Below are positions 1 to 8,861 of a DNA stretch of 36,129 nt, piece by piece. The notes below the pieces were generated by a model. The model was given only the letters and a program-made list of their open reading frames with translations, did no database searches and had not been told where the DNA came from. Source of the DNA: Blastomonas sp. (GTDB lineage: Bacteria > Pseudomonadota > Alphaproteobacteria > Sphingomonadales > Sphingomonadaceae); assembly GCF_030373265.1 (NCBI RefSeq), contig NZ_JAUCZC010000031.1, positions 1-36,129 of the forward strand. The letters are read 5' to 3'. The stretch's first letter is position 1, and each line of letters begins with the position of its first letter. The translations under genes were made by a program, and so were the position numbers.

Positions 1-1064
1 AGCGGCGCAAGATCATCACCGCGCGCGAGATCGAAAGCGTGATCGCGACGATGGCGCGCATCCCGCCCAAATCGGTGTCGAAGGACGACAAGAAGGTGCT
101 CGAGCATCTCGACCGTGACCTCAAGCGCGTCGTGTTCGGCCAGAACAAGGCGATCGAGGTGCTGTCGAGCGCGATCAAGCTCAGCCGCGCGGGCCTGCGT
201 GATCCCGACAAGCCGATCGGCAACTATCTGTTCTCCGGCCCGACCGGCGTCGGCAAGACCGAGGTCGCGCGTCAGCTCGCCAGCATCATGGGCATCCCGC
301 TGCAGCGCTTCGACATGTCGGAGTATATGGAGCGGCACTCGGTTTCGCGTCTCATCGGCGCGCCTCCGGGCTATGTCGGCTATGATCAGGGCGGTCTGCT
401 CACTGATGCGATCGACCAGCAGCCGCATTGCGTGCTGTTGCTCGACGAGATCGAGAAGGCGCACCCCGATCTGTTCAACATCCTGCTGCAGGTGATGGAC
501 AACGGCAAGCTGACCGACCACCACGGCAAGACGGTCGACTTCCGCAACGTCGTACTGATCATGACCACCAATGCCGGGGCCGCCGACATGGCGCGCGAAG
601 GCATCGGCTTTGGCGATGTCAGCAAGGAAGACGCGTCGGACGAGGCGGTGAAGAAGATGTTCACCCCCGAATTCCGCAACCGTCTGGATGCGGTGGTGCC
701 GTTCGCCTATCTCGGCACCGAGGTCGTCGCGCGCGTGGTCGACAAGTTCATCCTCCAGCTCGAACTGCAGCTGGCCGAACAGAACGTCCACATCCGCCTC
801 GACCAGGCAGCCCGCGACTGGCTGTGCGAGAAGGGCTATGATCGCCTGTACGGGGCGCGCCCGATGGCGCGGCTTATCCAGGAGAAGATCAAGCAGCCGC
901 TGGCCGAGGAACTGCTGTTCGGCAAACTGGTGCAGGGCGGCGAGGTCAACGTCCATATGAAGGACGGCGCGATGGCGTTCGAGATCGTCCCCGCGCCGCC
1001 CAAGGCGCCCAAGGCGAGAAAACCGCGCGCGGCCAAGAAGGCCAGCGACACCAAGGCGGATTGA
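1..1064 (+). CDS. clpA: ATP-dependent Clp protease ATP-binding subunit ClpA (3' part)
   Basis: Only the C-terminal part is present; the reading frame is open from the first full codon at base 3. ClpA is the AAA+ unfoldase that feeds substrates to ClpP in the cytoplasm. Visible are the second AAA+ module with Walker A GPTGVGKT, the MSEYMERHSVSRLIGAPPGY pore region, Walker B LLLDEIEKAHP, the sensor segment MTTNAG and FTPEFRNRLD, and the small domain with GARPMARLIQ. The tripeptide IGF in EGIGFGD sits where ClpA carries its ClpP-docking loop (IGL or IGF). The tail after the AAA+ small domain is rich in Lys, Ala and Pro and looks disordered. The gene is followed directly by a strong terminator. 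Identity as ClpA rather than ClpB is supported by the ClpP loop and close match to E. coli ClpA domain 2. Confidence 0.96.
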   Translation, partial: RRKIITAREIESVIATMARIPPKSVSKDDKKVLEHLDRDLKRVVFGQNKAIEVLSSAIKLSRAGLRDPDKPIGNYLFSGPTGVGKTEVARQLASIMGIPLQRFDMSEYMERHSVSRLIGAPPGYVGYDQGGLLTDAIDQQPHCVLLLDEIEKAHPDLFNILLQVMDNGKLTDHHGKTVDFRNVVLIMTTNAGAADMAREGIGFGDVSKEDASDEAVKKMFTPEFRNRLDAVVPFAYLGTEVVARVVDKFILQLELQLAEQNVHIRLDQAARDWLCEKGYDRLYGARPMARLIQEKIKQPLAEELLFGKLVQGGEVNVHMKDGAMAFEIVPAPPKAPKARKPRAAKKASDTKAD

Positions 1065-1068
1065 GATT

Positions 1069-1109
1069 AAGGCCCGGTCAGCATAAGCAGACCGGGCCTT
1101 TTTCTTTAA
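1069..1109 (+). terminator. Rho-independent terminator of clpA
   Basis: A 9-bp perfect GC-rich stem (GGCCCGGTC at 1071-1079 with GACCGGGCC at 1090-1098), extended by AA/TT, encloses a 10-base loop and is followed by TTTTTCTTT. It begins five bases after the clpA stop codon. Confidence 0.92.
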
Positions 1110-1133
1110 ACATCGCGCTCCCCCCTCCGTCTG

Positions 1134-1248
1134 TCCCGAGCCCTTCGGCTGGCTGGCAAGCCAGCCGCTCAGGGTAAACTAAAGTCGAGGGACGCTTGCG
1201 CGACCGTCCGCGATCACGCCCCTCGACTTCGCTCGGGAACTCGGAGAG
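1134..1248. repeat. Palindromic intergenic repeat, type A, copy 1
   Basis: The block starts TCCCGAGCCCTTCG and contains the hairpin GGCTGGC-AA-GCCAGCC (1151-1166). It then carries GCTCAGG, the arm AAGTCGAGGG (1182-1191) and its complement CCCTCGACTT (1220-1229), and ends CGCTCGGGAACTCGG. A second copy with the same order of motifs but different hairpin and loop sequences lies at 11578-11704. Compensating changes in the hairpins suggest that structure is conserved rather than sequence. It fills the gap between the clpA terminator and the thioesterase gene. Confidence 0.8.
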
Positions 1249-1277
1249 GTTTGTTTTTTTACCTTGGGCCACTCACC

Positions 1278-1679
1278 ATGAACACCTTCTCCCGCACCTT
1301 TACCGCCGAGCCGCAGCACATCGACGAGCTCGGCCATGTCAACAATGCCGTCTGGGTGCAGTGGCTGCAGGAGCTGTCGGTGGCGCACTGGCAGGCCGCG
1401 GCGGACCCGGTGCATGTCGATGCGTATTTCTGGGTGATCGTCCGCCACGAGATCGATTATCGCGGCAACATCAAGCTGGGCGAGCAGGCCGTGGGCCGCA
1501 CCTGGGTACCCGGAAGTCCCAAAGGTGCGCGCTTTGCCCGGCACGCGGTGTTTGCCGATGCGAACGGCAGGGATATTGTCAGCGCGATCTCGACATGGGC
1601 GATGCTCGACAAGGTCACCGGGCGCCCGGCGCGGGTGACCGGCGACATCGTCGCCGCGTTTCAGGACCCAGCAGGATAA
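1278..1679 (+). CDS. Acyl-CoA thioesterase, 4HBT hot-dog family
   Basis: A 133-residue single-domain hot-dog protein. The segment HIDELGHVNNAVWVQWLQE is the 4-hydroxybenzoyl-CoA thioesterase signature (D-x-x-G-H-V-N-N) that places the catalytic Asp and the helix dipole at the active site. Length matches single-domain YbgC/4HBT enzymes of about 130-140 residues, which act as cytoplasmic dimers or tetramers and hydrolyse acyl-CoA thioesters. The ATG at 1278 is chosen because the protein then begins MNTFSRTFTAE, as family members do. An upstream in-frame TTG at 1251 falls next to the repeat element. The acyl substrate cannot be told from sequence. It stands alone between a repeat and a convergent gene. 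Confidence 0.85.
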   Translation: MNTFSRTFTAEPQHIDELGHVNNAVWVQWLQELSVAHWQAAADPVHVDAYFWVIVRHEIDYRGNIKLGEQAVGRTWVPGSPKGARFARHAVFADANGRDIVSAISTWAMLDKVTGRPARVTGDIVAAFQDPAG

Positions 1680-1692
1680 ACGCGAGAAGCGT

Positions 1693-1998
1693 TTACGCCA
1701 TTTCCACCGCGAACAGGGTGTTGCCCTGGTAGCGGTCCTCGGCGGGGTTGAACACCGGTTGCGGATCGAACAGCCGGTCGGTCAGCGCAAGCTCACCCAG
1801 GCCGTCGAGCTTGAACGCGCCCACCTTGATCTCGCGCGGGGGCTTGCCGTCGCGCTCCAGCGTCACGCCATCCAGATACAGCTGGTCGTGGCGCGTATAG
1901 AGAATGTGCGGCGCTAGCCGGATGCGGGTGCGGTTGTAGGTTGCTTCAAGGCATTTGCGCAAAGCGATCGCCTCAAGCACGGTCTTGTTGATATCCAT
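1693..1998 (-). CDS. Small WYL-domain-like protein of unknown role
   Basis: A 101-residue protein with no signal peptide or membrane segment. Its centre, around residues 20-75, resembles a WYL domain core: an Arg-rich strand leads to a PHILYTRHDQLYLDG segment, then VTLERDGKPPREIKVGAFKLDG. This is close to the WYL pattern of PH-(x)-L-x-x-x-x-x-x-W/LYL-x-G-x-D-x-x-R-x-x-x-R-x-F-x-L-D-R. WYL domains sense ligands in transcription factors and CRISPR- or phage-defence regulators, but here no helix-turn-helix is attached. The similarity was judged by eye, so function is unassigned. It is convergent with the thioesterase gene and 63 bp downstream of the S9 peptidase stop, so it could be the last gene of that unit. 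Confidence 0.7.
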   Translation of the reverse strand: MDINKTVLEAIALRKCLEATYNRTRIRLAPHILYTRHDQLYLDGVTLERDGKPPREIKVGAFKLDGLGELALTDRLFDPQPVFNPAEDRYQGNTLFAVEMA

Positions 1999-2061
1999 CC
2001 GGTCAATATGATCAATGCCTGCCCGGGTTTCAATCGATTTTTGTGCAGTGCAGCATTCTGC

Positions 2062-4002
2062 CTACTTCGCGGTTTCGCCCTTGAGATGGGTATCGAACCA
2101 CGCGACAGTCCGGCGCAGCGAATCGAGCCGGTTCTCGCGCCGGTCGAAACCATGGCCTTCCTGCGGATAATACACCGTCTCGACGATGTTGCCCTTGGCC
2201 TTGAGCAGATCGTTGACCTCCTGCGCCTGGCCGCGCGGCACGCGGATGTCGTTTTCCCCCTGGATGGTGAGCAGCGGCGCCTTGGCGGCATTGAGATAGG
2301 TCAGCGGCGAGGAGGCCTTGTAGACATCGGGATTCTCGTCAGGCGTGCCCAGCAAACCGCGCTGATAGGCTTTCAGCCGCTCGTCCTGGTCGCGGTACAT
2401 CGTGTTCCAGTTGATGATCCCGAACCACTGCACCGCAGCGGCGAACTCGTCGGGGGTGCGGCCGATCGCCATCAGCGTCATGAACCCGCCATACGACCCG
2501 CCGAAGATGCCGACCTTGGCCTTGTCGACATAGCCGGTGCTGACCAGGAACTGCTTGGCTGCGACCGTGTCCTTGAGGTCGCCGCCGCCCAGATCCTTGT
2601 AGTTGGCGTTCTGGAAGGCATCGCCATAGCCGGTCGATCCGCGGAAATTGGGGGCGATCACGATGTAGCCGCGGCTGGCAAAGGCAGCGGCGTACTGGCT
2701 GAAGCCGTCCTGCGTCGCCGATGTCGGCCCGCCGTGCGGAAGCACGATCGCGGGGTTGGAGCCGTCGCGCTTGAGGTTGAACGGCATCGTCACCACCGCG
2801 CTGACCAATGTGCCGTCGAAGCTCTTGTAGGTCACGACGCTCGATTTGGGCAGGACGGCGGGCGTCAGGCTGGCCATCGCCAATTGGGTCGCTGGGCGCG
2901 CCGTGCTGGCGGCGAGATCGACAAGATACAGGTTGGTTGGCGAATCCGCACCCGAGCGGGTTGTCAGCAGCATCCGGCCATCGGGCGACAACGGCTGCGC
3001 GCCCGCAAGGTTGTTGACGCCCGGGTCGAGCGGCAGCGCCGTCTGCTGCATGCTGGCCAGATCGACGCGGTACAGCGTCGAGCGGGTATCGGCGTTGGTC
3101 CGCGCGATCAGCGTCTTGCCGTCATCGACGAACGCGCCGGCCAGCTGCTCCCACGGCGTCGGCTTGAGCCACTTCCAGCTCTTGTCCGATACCTGGTAGA
3201 CGCCGGCGTGGTCCTGGCCGGTGTCCTTGTTGGTCGACACCGCGATCAGGCTGCCGTCTGCGGTCGCATCGGCGGCCTCGTAGCGCACGTCCTTGCCGCC
3301 GAGCAGCTTGATCGCCTTGCCATCGGCAATGGCGACCTTCCACACCTCGCCCTCGCGGCTGTCGACCCGGATGCGGTTGGCGATGATCGCCTTGCCGTTG
3401 TCGACAAACGCGACCGGACCCCAATTGAACTGCGGGTCCTTCTCGGCGGTGAGGTTGCGGACCTTGCCATCGGGACCCATCACCGCGAGGTTGGATTGGC
3501 CTTCGGACTTGAGCTTGGTCGAAAGCGCGATGAGATCGCTCTGCGCGCTGGTCAGCATGTCGCTTTCGGCGATGTCGGGGGTCTGCGTCAGCCGTTCGAC
3601 CGAACCGCCGCCGGTCGGCACGCGGTAGATATCGGCATATTCGTTACCGCCGACGTCTTCCTCGAAATACACCCATTGGCCATCGCGCGAGGCGACAAGG
3701 CCCGACTGGACCTCGTCCGACTGGGTGATCTGCACCGGCCAGCTGCCATCGGTATCGGTGCGCCAGATGTTGAAGCGACCGGTAATGTTGGTCGAGACGA
3801 ACACCTGCTTGCCGTCCGCGCTCCACGTCACGCCTGCAAGGCTACGCGTGGTGCCGATATCGTCGAGCGGTACCGGCCGGGCATCTGGGTTGGCGGGGGA
3901 GGCTAGGCTGGCGGGGTCGGTCACCGGCCGGTCGGGCGTCGCCACCTGCGCGGCCAGAGGGACGGTGAACCCGAGCAGCAGTATCGCAGACCAACGCATC
4001 AT
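2062..4002 (-). CDS. Secreted S9 family prolyl-oligopeptidase-type peptidase
   Basis: A 646-residue serine peptidase or aminopeptidase of family S9. It starts with a signal peptide (MMRWSAILLLGFTVPLAAQ) and so is exported to the periplasm or beyond. The middle third has repeated beta-propeller strands of the SADGKQVFV / SRDGQWVYF type. The C-terminal alpha/beta hydrolase carries the full triad: Ser503 in GGSYGGF, Asp585 in GENDIRVP and His617 in QEGHGFDRR. The double ATG at 3997-4002 is preferred because AGGGGGAACGG precedes it. A longer frame running back to 4062 would overlap the end of accC and would bury the signal peptide. It lies 34 bp after accC on the same strand and may be cotranscribed, though its role is unrelated to fatty-acid synthesis. 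The peptide substrate is unknown. Confidence 0.93.
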   Translation of the reverse strand: MMRWSAILLLGFTVPLAAQVATPDRPVTDPASLASPANPDARPVPLDDIGTTRSLAGVTWSADGKQVFVSTNITGRFNIWRTDTDGSWPVQITQSDEVQSGLVASRDGQWVYFEEDVGGNEYADIYRVPTGGGSVERLTQTPDIAESDMLTSAQSDLIALSTKLKSEGQSNLAVMGPDGKVRNLTAEKDPQFNWGPVAFVDNGKAIIANRIRVDSREGEVWKVAIADGKAIKLLGGKDVRYEAADATADGSLIAVSTNKDTGQDHAGVYQVSDKSWKWLKPTPWEQLAGAFVDDGKTLIARTNADTRSTLYRVDLASMQQTALPLDPGVNNLAGAQPLSPDGRMLLTTRSGADSPTNLYLVDLAASTARPATQLAMASLTPAVLPKSSVVTYKSFDGTLVSAVVTMPFNLKRDGSNPAIVLPHGGPTSATQDGFSQYAAAFASRGYIVIAPNFRGSTGYGDAFQNANYKDLGGGDLKDTVAAKQFLVSTGYVDKAKVGIFGGSYGGFMTLMAIGRTPDEFAAAVQWFGIINWNTMYRDQDERLKAYQRGLLGTPDENPDVYKASSPLTYLNAAKAPLLTIQGENDIRVPRGQAQEVNDLLKAKGNIVETVYYPQEGHGFDRRENRLDSLRRTVAWFDTHLKGETAK

Positions 4003-4036
4003 CACCGTTCCCCCTATGTCAGCCCGCCAAGGCCGC

Positions 4037-5404
4037 CTATTTCTGTTCGGCTTCCTGCGCATCGAGCTGCGCCAGCCACTCTTCCAGCCATTTGATGGTA
4101 TAATCGCCCGACAGGAAATCGTCCTGCTTGAGCAGCTCCTGATGCAGCGGGATCGTCGTCTTGACGCCCTGGATCACGAACTCCTCGAGCGCGCGCTTGA
4201 GCCGCATGATGCAGCCCTGGCGGGTGCGCCCATAGACGATGACCTTGGCGATCATGCTGTCGTAATAAGGCGGGATGCGGTAGCCGGCGTACAGCCCGCT
4301 GTCGACGCGCACATGCATGCCGCCGGGCGGGTGGTAATAGCTGACCAGGCCGGGCGAGGGGGCGAAGGTGCGCGGGTCCTCGGCGTTGATCCGGCATTCG
4401 ATCGCGTGGCCGCGAAACTCTATCTCGTCCTGCTTGACCGAGAGCGGATGTCCTTCGGCGATACGGATCTGTTCGCGCACCAGATCGACCCCGGTGATCG
4501 CCTCGGTCACCGGATGCTCGACCTGCAGCCGGGTGTTCATCTCGATGAAGTAGAACTCGCCGTTTTCCCAAAGGAACTCGATCGTGCCCGCGCCGCGATA
4601 GCCCATATCGGCCATCGCCTTGCACACCACGCCGCCCATGCGTTCGCGCTCTTCTGCCGTGATCACCGGCGAGGGGGCTTCCTCGAGCACCTTCTGGTGG
4701 CGGCGCTGCAGCGAACAGTCGCGTTCGCCTAGATGGATCGCGTTGCCCTTGCCGTCGCCGAACACCTGAAACTCGATATGGCGCGGATTACCGAGGTACT
4801 TTTCCATATAGACGGTGTCGTCGCCGAACGCCGACTTGGCTTCGTTGCCCGCCTGCTGCATCAGCGTTTCGAGCTGGTCCTCGGATGGGACCACCTTCAT
4901 GCCGCGACCGCCGCCGCCCGATGCCGCCTTGATCAGCACCGGATAGCCGATCGAGGCCGCGATGATCTTGGCTTCGTGGACGTCCTTGATCGCGCCGTCG
5001 GAGCCGGGGACCAGCGGCATGCCGAGCGCGCCTGCGGTGCGCTTGGCCTCGACCTTGTCGCCCATCGTGCGGATATGCTCGGGCTTGGGGCCGATCCAGA
5101 TGATCTTGTGCGCCTCGACGATCTCGGCGAACTTGGCGTTTTCCGAGAGGAAGCCGTATCCCGGATGGATCGCATCGGCCTGGCTGATCTCCGCCGCCGA
5201 GATGATGTTGGCGATGTTGAGATAGCTCTGCCCGGCAGGCGGCGGGCCGATGCACACCGCCTCGTCGGCCAGCCGCACGTGCATCGCATCGGCATCGGCG
5301 GTGGAGTGCACCGCCACCGTCTTGATGCCCATTTCATGCGCGGCGCGGTGAATGCGCAGCGCGATTTCGCCGCGATTGGCGATCAGGATTTTCTTGATGG
5401 CCAT
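4037..5404 (-). CDS. accC: Acetyl-CoA carboxylase, biotin carboxylase subunit
   Basis: A 455-residue biotin carboxylase that uses ATP and bicarbonate to carboxylate the biotin carried by AccB, the first half-reaction of malonyl-CoA formation. The ATP-grasp fold is clear: the glycine-rich loop GGGGRGM is at residues 163-169. ERDCS is at 227-231, with Lys238 in [21 protein letters not shown] at 286-300 supplies Glu288, Asn290 and Arg292. These numbers coincide with the E. coli enzyme. Length is normal (about 449 residues in E. coli). The gene starts seven bases after the accB stop, so the two are almost certainly cotranscribed and translationally coupled. Confidence 0.98.
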   Translation of the reverse strand: MAIKKILIANRGEIALRIHRAAHEMGIKTVAVHSTADADAMHVRLADEAVCIGPPPAGQSYLNIANIISAAEISQADAIHPGYGFLSENAKFAEIVEAHKIIWIGPKPEHIRTMGDKVEAKRTAGALGMPLVPGSDGAIKDVHEAKIIAASIGYPVLIKAASGGGGRGMKVVPSEDQLETLMQQAGNEAKSAFGDDTVYMEKYLGNPRHIEFQVFGDGKGNAIHLGERDCSLQRRHQKVLEEAPSPVITAEERERMGGVVCKAMADMGYRGAGTIEFLWENGEFYFIEMNTRLQVEHPVTEAITGVDLVREQIRIAEGHPLSVKQDEIEFRGHAIECRINAEDPRTFAPSPGLVSYYHPPGGMHVRVDSGLYAGYRIPPYYDSMIAKVIVYGRTRQGCIMRLKRALEEFVIQGVKTTIPLHQELLKQDDFLSGDYTIKWLEEWLAQLDAQEAEQK

Positions 5405-5411
5405 GGGAATG

Positions 5412-5870
5412 TTACTCGATGACGACCAGCGGCTGGTCGAACTCGACCGGCTGCCCGTCCTCGACCAGGATCGCGGTAACCTTGCCCGCGCGTTCGGCGG
5501 TGATCGGGTTCATCACCTTCATCGCCTCGATGATCAGCAGCGGATCGCCGATCTTGACGCTCGCGCCGACGCTGATGAACGGGGCCGCGCCGGGTTCGGG
5601 GGCCAGATAGGTGGTGCCGACCATCGGCGATTTGACGGCATTGGCCATCGACGGCGCAGCAGGCTCTGCGGGCGCAGCAGCGGCAGGCGCGCTCGCCGGA
5701 GCAGCAGCGGGCGCAGGCGCGGGAGCGACGGCAACGCTTGCCACCGGTGCGGCGCTGATCGTGCGCGCGACACGGATCTTGCGATCGCCGTCTTCGACCT
5801 CGATTTCGCTCAGCCCGGTTTCGCCCAGCAGTTCTGCCAGTTCGCGTACCAGTTTGCTGTCAATGTTCAT
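5412..5870 (-). CDS. accB: Biotin carboxyl carrier protein of acetyl-CoA carboxylase
   Basis: A 152-residue carrier that shuttles carboxybiotin between AccC and the carboxyltransferase. The N-terminal part ([20 protein letters not shown]) is typical of BCCP. Residues about 40-75 form a flexible Ala/Pro linker. The biotinyl domain carries the biotinylation motif EAMKVM with Lys118 as acceptor. The start at 5870 is chosen because GGGAGG lies just upstream and the protein then matches the family. An in-frame ATG at 5918 would add 16 polar residues. The accB-accC pair follows aroQ, a common order in proteobacteria. The 167-bp gap between accB and aroQ shows no clear terminator. Confidence 0.97.
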   Translation of the reverse strand: MNIDSKLVRELAELLGETGLSEIEVEDGDRKIRVARTISAAPVASVAVAPAPAPAAAPASAPAAAAPAEPAAPSMANAVKSPMVGTTYLAPEPGAAPFISVGASVKIGDPLLIIEAMKVMNPITAERAGKVTAILVEDGQPVEFDQPLVVIE

Positions 5871-6037
5871 GCCGCCTCCCTGTTTAGCATTGCCGCTTTT
5901 GCTGCTTGGTGATGCCATTGTCTTGTCCTGCGCCCTTGTGGTTCTGGTTCGCGGATGCCTTTAGTTCAGCACCTCGCGCAAATTCGATAGTTTAGACCTA
6001 TGCCCGCGGCGTGCCCGAAAACACAACCGCAAACTGG

Positions 6038-6478
6038 TTATAGCAAGGCTGCGGCCTCCAGCGCCAATAGATAGGACGCTGCGCCGAAGCCAGAAATCGT
6101 GCCTTTCGCCGCCCTGCCGACCCACGAAACATGGCGGAAATCCTCGCGCGCATGCGGGTTCGACAGGTGGACCTCGATCACCGGCGTGGTGATCGACCGG
6201 ATCGCGTCGTACAGCGCGATCGATGTGTGGGTGAAGGCGCCCGCGTTGAGCAGCACCGCCTTGGCTCCGCTCGCCTGCGCCTCGTGCAGCCAGTCGATCA
6301 GATGGCCTTCGTGGTTCGACTGGCGCATGTCGATGGCGAGGTCCAGCGCCTGCGCGCGGTCTTCGAGCCGGTCGGCGATGTCGTCGAGCGTATCGGCGCC
6401 ATAGATCTCGGGCTCGCGCAGGCCCAGCAGGTTGAGATTGGGTCCGTTAAGGACGAATATCGTCGGTTGGTCGGCCAT
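6038..6478 (-). CDS. aroQ: Type II 3-dehydroquinate dehydratase
   Basis: A 146-residue type II dehydroquinase, step three of the shikimate pathway (3-dehydroquinate to 3-dehydroshikimate). It begins with the strand [20 protein letters not shown]. Arg21 and Tyr26 occupy the active-site lid and catalytic positions. [21 protein letters not shown] and [15 protein letters not shown] (His104) complete the signature. Length is standard. The ATG at 6478 has GGCGGAG upstream; a longer frame to 6586 would overlap the neighbouring monooxygenase gene. It heads the aroQ-accB-accC unit. Confidence 0.97.
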   Translation of the reverse strand: MADQPTIFVLNGPNLNLLGLREPEIYGADTLDDIADRLEDRAQALDLAIDMRQSNHEGHLIDWLHEAQASGAKAVLLNAGAFTHTSIALYDAIRSITTPVIEVHLSNPHAREDFRHVSWVGRAAKGTISGFGAASYLLALEAAALL

Positions 6479-6521
6479 GCTTTCTCCGCCATGCTTTCCC
6501 CGGTGTCCGGCGTGCGCCGCG

Positions 6522-6550
6522 CTTATGCGGGAAAGCCAGGCACTAGGCAA
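6522..6550 (-). promoter_or_regulatory. Candidate sigma70-type promoter for aroQ-accBC
   Basis: On the minus strand, TTGCCT (complement of 6545-6550) and CATAAG (complement of 6522-6527) are separated by exactly 17 bp. Transcription would begin about 37 bases before the aroQ start. The -35 box overlaps the stop codon of the upstream monooxygenase gene. Fit to the consensus is four of six in each box. Confidence 0.5.
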
Positions 6551-7742
6551 GGTCACGGCGGTTCGAGGGCACCGGGCCGCCGCCATACAGCCAGTCCCAG
6601 CGCGCCATCACGGCATCGGGACGCGCAGAGGCAGCGCGGCCCAAGGGCAGCCGCATGGCGAGCGTCGCCAGCGGGTTGCCCTCGTGGAAATCGACGCCAT
6701 TGGCGCGCGCGTTGGCCTGCACCCGGGCGGTGCGCGGCTGGCGGAGCGCGAAGAAGCGGGCGAGCGCTGCGTCAATCGTCGCATCGTCCGCCGCCATCGG
6801 CAGCAGTCTGGCGAGCATATAGCCATCCTCGACCCCCATCGCCGCGCCCTGCGCCAGGAACGGCAGCATCGGATGGCAGGCATCGCCGATCAGCACCGTG
6901 CGGCCCTTGTGCCAGGCGCGCATCGGCTTGCGGTCGTGCAGCGCCCAGCGCAGCGGGGCTTCGGCGCGGGCCAGCAACCGGGTGATCGCATCCCATCCCG
7001 AAAATTCGGCGCGCAGCCTTTCGGGATCGCCGGGCAGGTTCCAGCCCTCCTCGCGCCAGTCCGACTGTTCGGTGACGCCAACGAAATTCACGAGGTTCGG
7101 CCGCACCCGATAGGTTACCGCATGACGGCGTGGCCCCAGCCAGGCGCCCACGCCGGCAGGTGGCGCTGCGGGATCGGTCTTGTCCACCGCGACCAGCGCG
7201 CGCCACGCGACATGCCCCGTGAAGCGCGGGGTCTCAGGTCCGAACAACGCGGTGCGGACGCGCGAATGGATGCCGTCGGCGCCGATGATCAGGTCGGCCG
7301 AGAGCGTCTGCCCGTCCGCCGTCACCACCTGCGCCGCCGCGGAATCGATCTGTTCGACAGCACAGCCGGTGACAAGCGCGCCGGGCTGTGTCGCCTCGAG
7401 CGCAGAAGCCAGGACCGCGACCAGATCGGCGCGGTGCAGCGTGACATAGCGCGCACCCCAGCGCCGCAGCGCTGCGTCGCCCAGTGGAACTTTCAGGATT
7501 TCGCGCGCGCTGCGGCCATCGCGCAGCGTGATCGCCTGCGGGCGTTGCCCTGCCGCGATCACCTGCTCGGCGACGCCCAGCTGGCCGAGCACCCGCATCG
7601 CATTGGGGCCAAGCTGCAGCCCGGCACCCACCTCGTGCAGGCCATCGGCGCGCTCCAGCAAGCGCACCTCATGGCCCATGCGCACCAGCGCCAACGCGGC
7701 GGCCAGTCCGGATATGCCTGCCCCGATGATCAGGATGCGCAT
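6543..7742 (-). CDS. FAD-dependent aromatic-ring monooxygenase (salicylate hydroxylase-like)
   Basis: A 399-residue class A flavoprotein hydroxylase. It has the N-terminal dinucleotide-binding motif GAGISG at residues 7-12 and the DG motif [10 protein letters not shown] at 154-163. The FAD/ribityl motif is [20 protein letters not shown] at about 284-303. These features and the length fit the PF01494 group that includes salicylate 1-monooxygenase and 3-hydroxybenzoate 6-hydroxylase. Such enzymes hydroxylate phenolic compounds with NAD(P)H and oxygen. No aromatic-degradation neighbours are present, so the substrate is open. The ATG at 7742 is chosen because the flavin fold starts immediately after it. 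It is divergent from the DUF6445 gene. Confidence 0.88.
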   Translation of the reverse strand: MRILIIGAGISGLAAALALVRMGHEVRLLERADGLHEVGAGLQLGPNAMRVLGQLGVAEQVIAAGQRPQAITLRDGRSAREILKVPLGDAALRRWGARYVTLHRADLVAVLASALEATQPGALVTGCAVEQIDSAAAQVVTADGQTLSADLIIGADGIHSRVRTALFGPETPRFTGHVAWRALVAVDKTDPAAPPAGVGAWLGPRRHAVTYRVRPNLVNFVGVTEQSDWREEGWNLPGDPERLRAEFSGWDAITRLLARAEAPLRWALHDRKPMRAWHKGRTVLIGDACHPMLPFLAQGAAMGVEDGYMLARLLPMAADDATIDAALARFFALRQPRTARVQANARANGVDFHEGNPLATLAMRLPLGRAASARPDAVMARWDWLYGGGPVPSNRRDLA

Positions 7743-7846
7743 GAAAAGGGGCCCGTCGCCTGCATGGATGCTGTGTAACGCAGCGATCCGCGAGCGCAAC
7801 CATCGTCCCTTTCGCGCAGGCGCCTCACCCGCTATGCCCGGATCGT

Positions 7847-8452
7847 ATGTTACCCTCGCTCCTGATCGTGGACGACTTTCTCGCCGATCCGCTCAATGCG
7901 CGCACCGCCGCGCTGGCGCTGGATTACGATCCCGCGACTCGTCACGGCAATTATCCAGGCACGCTTTCAGGCGCACCGCTGCCGGTCACGGGGCTCGAAG
8001 AGACGGTCTCGCGAATCATCGGCGTGCCGGTCAGGCCGCAACCCGGGACCAGCCATGGCCATTGCCGGCTGACGCTCAAGGGCGATCGCGGGGTCAGTGG
8101 CGTGCATATCGATCCGTGCTTCTATTCGGGCATCCTCTATCTCAGCCGCAATGAGGACGCGCGCGGCGGCACCGATTTCTTCCGCCACAAGCGCACAGGC
8201 CTCGAAAAAGTGCCGACCGATCCGCTGGGCCTGGCGCAGGCCGGCTATGCCGATGTCAATGCGCTGGTGGAAGATGTGGTCAACCGCGACACGGTGCACG
8301 CGGCGCGCTGGGAGCGGGTGATGCGGGTGCCGATGCGGTTCAACCGCCTGATCCTGTTCAGCCCGTGGCTGTTCCACAATTCGGCCGATGGCTTCGGCGC
8401 CACCGCCGACACCGGGCGGCTCGTCCACCTGCAGTTTTTTGCGCGCGGCTGA
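7847..8452 (+). CDS. DUF6445 family protein, probable 2-oxoglutarate/Fe(II) oxygenase fold
   Basis: A 201-residue soluble protein. It shows the layout of a double-stranded beta-helix Fe(II) dioxygenase: HID at residues 87-89 could supply the first His and the Asp, His177 in PWLFHNS the second His, and Arg191 in TGRLVHLQFF the 2-oxoglutarate-binding Arg. Segments such as YSGILYLS and GGTDFFRHKRTG match the DUF6445 family as I recall it. No member with a known reaction comes to mind. Related proteins are sometimes found beside tryptophan halogenases and TonB-dependent receptors, but neither is present here. The start gives an N terminus (LLIVDDFLADP) typical of prolyl-hydroxylase-like proteins. 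Confidence 0.75.
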   Translation: MLPSLLIVDDFLADPLNARTAALALDYDPATRHGNYPGTLSGAPLPVTGLEETVSRIIGVPVRPQPGTSHGHCRLTLKGDRGVSGVHIDPCFYSGILYLSRNEDARGGTDFFRHKRTGLEKVPTDPLGLAQAGYADVNALVEDVVNRDTVHAARWERVMRVPMRFNRLILFSPWLFHNSADGFGATADTGRLVHLQFFARG

Positions 8453-8461
8453 CGGAAAAAT

Positions 8462-8617
8462 TTATTCGTCGGCAGTATCGGTCGCGCGCGCCTGGGCCTT
8501 GCGCCGCTTGAGGTTGGCGCGCAGATTCGCGGCCAGTCGCGCCTTGCGTGCCTCGTCGGCGCGCGGTGCAGGCTGAGCCGGGCGCTGGCTCTTTGGTGGG
8601 GAAGGCGTATCGGACAT
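8462..8617 (-). CDS. Small basic Ala/Arg-rich protein, 51 residues
   Basis: The reading frame begins MSDTPSPPKSQRPAQPAPRA and continues as a highly charged helix rich in Ala, Arg and Lys, ending in an acidic tail (TDTADE). It has a disordered Pro-rich head and a predicted amphipathic helix around EARKARLAANLRANLKRRKA. Similar short proteins, annotated as hypothetical, are familiar from sphingomonad genomes. Its function is unknown. The stop is ten bases from the end of the convergent DUF6445 gene. The upstream gap to the tRNA holds divergent promoter sequence. Confidence 0.65.
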   Translation of the reverse strand: MSDTPSPPKSQRPAQPAPRADEARKARLAANLRANLKRRKAQARATDTADE

Positions 8618-8668
8618 GGCCAGCTCGGCTTAACGCGACAGTCTGCGATTTGGCAAGGCTTGCGAGGG

Positions 8669-8697
8669 TTGACAAAGCTTTGGCGCCTGCGCATAGG
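8669..8697 (+). promoter_or_regulatory. Candidate promoter for tRNA-Thr
   Basis: A perfect TTGACA (8669-8674) is followed after 17 bp by CATAGG (8692-8697). Transcription would start about 55 bases before the tRNA. A GC-rich hairpin (GCCTGCG/CGCAGGC) overlaps the -10 region. Confidence 0.5.
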
Positions 8698-8757
8698 CGC
8701 AGGCCTTGCGAGCGGGCAGGCATCTGCCCCGCATCGCTGCCGTCCGCGAAATGGTGT

Positions 8758-8832
<75 letters not shown>

Positions 8833-8861
8833 TTTCGCCGGCGACGGATTTTTCTGTCAGC

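Noticed and set aside
2008-3906. Long plus-strand open frame of 632 codons
   Set aside because: It is antisense to the S9 peptidase. Its product is a low-complexity Arg/Val/Gly/Ala string without domains, while the minus strand encodes a complete triad enzyme.
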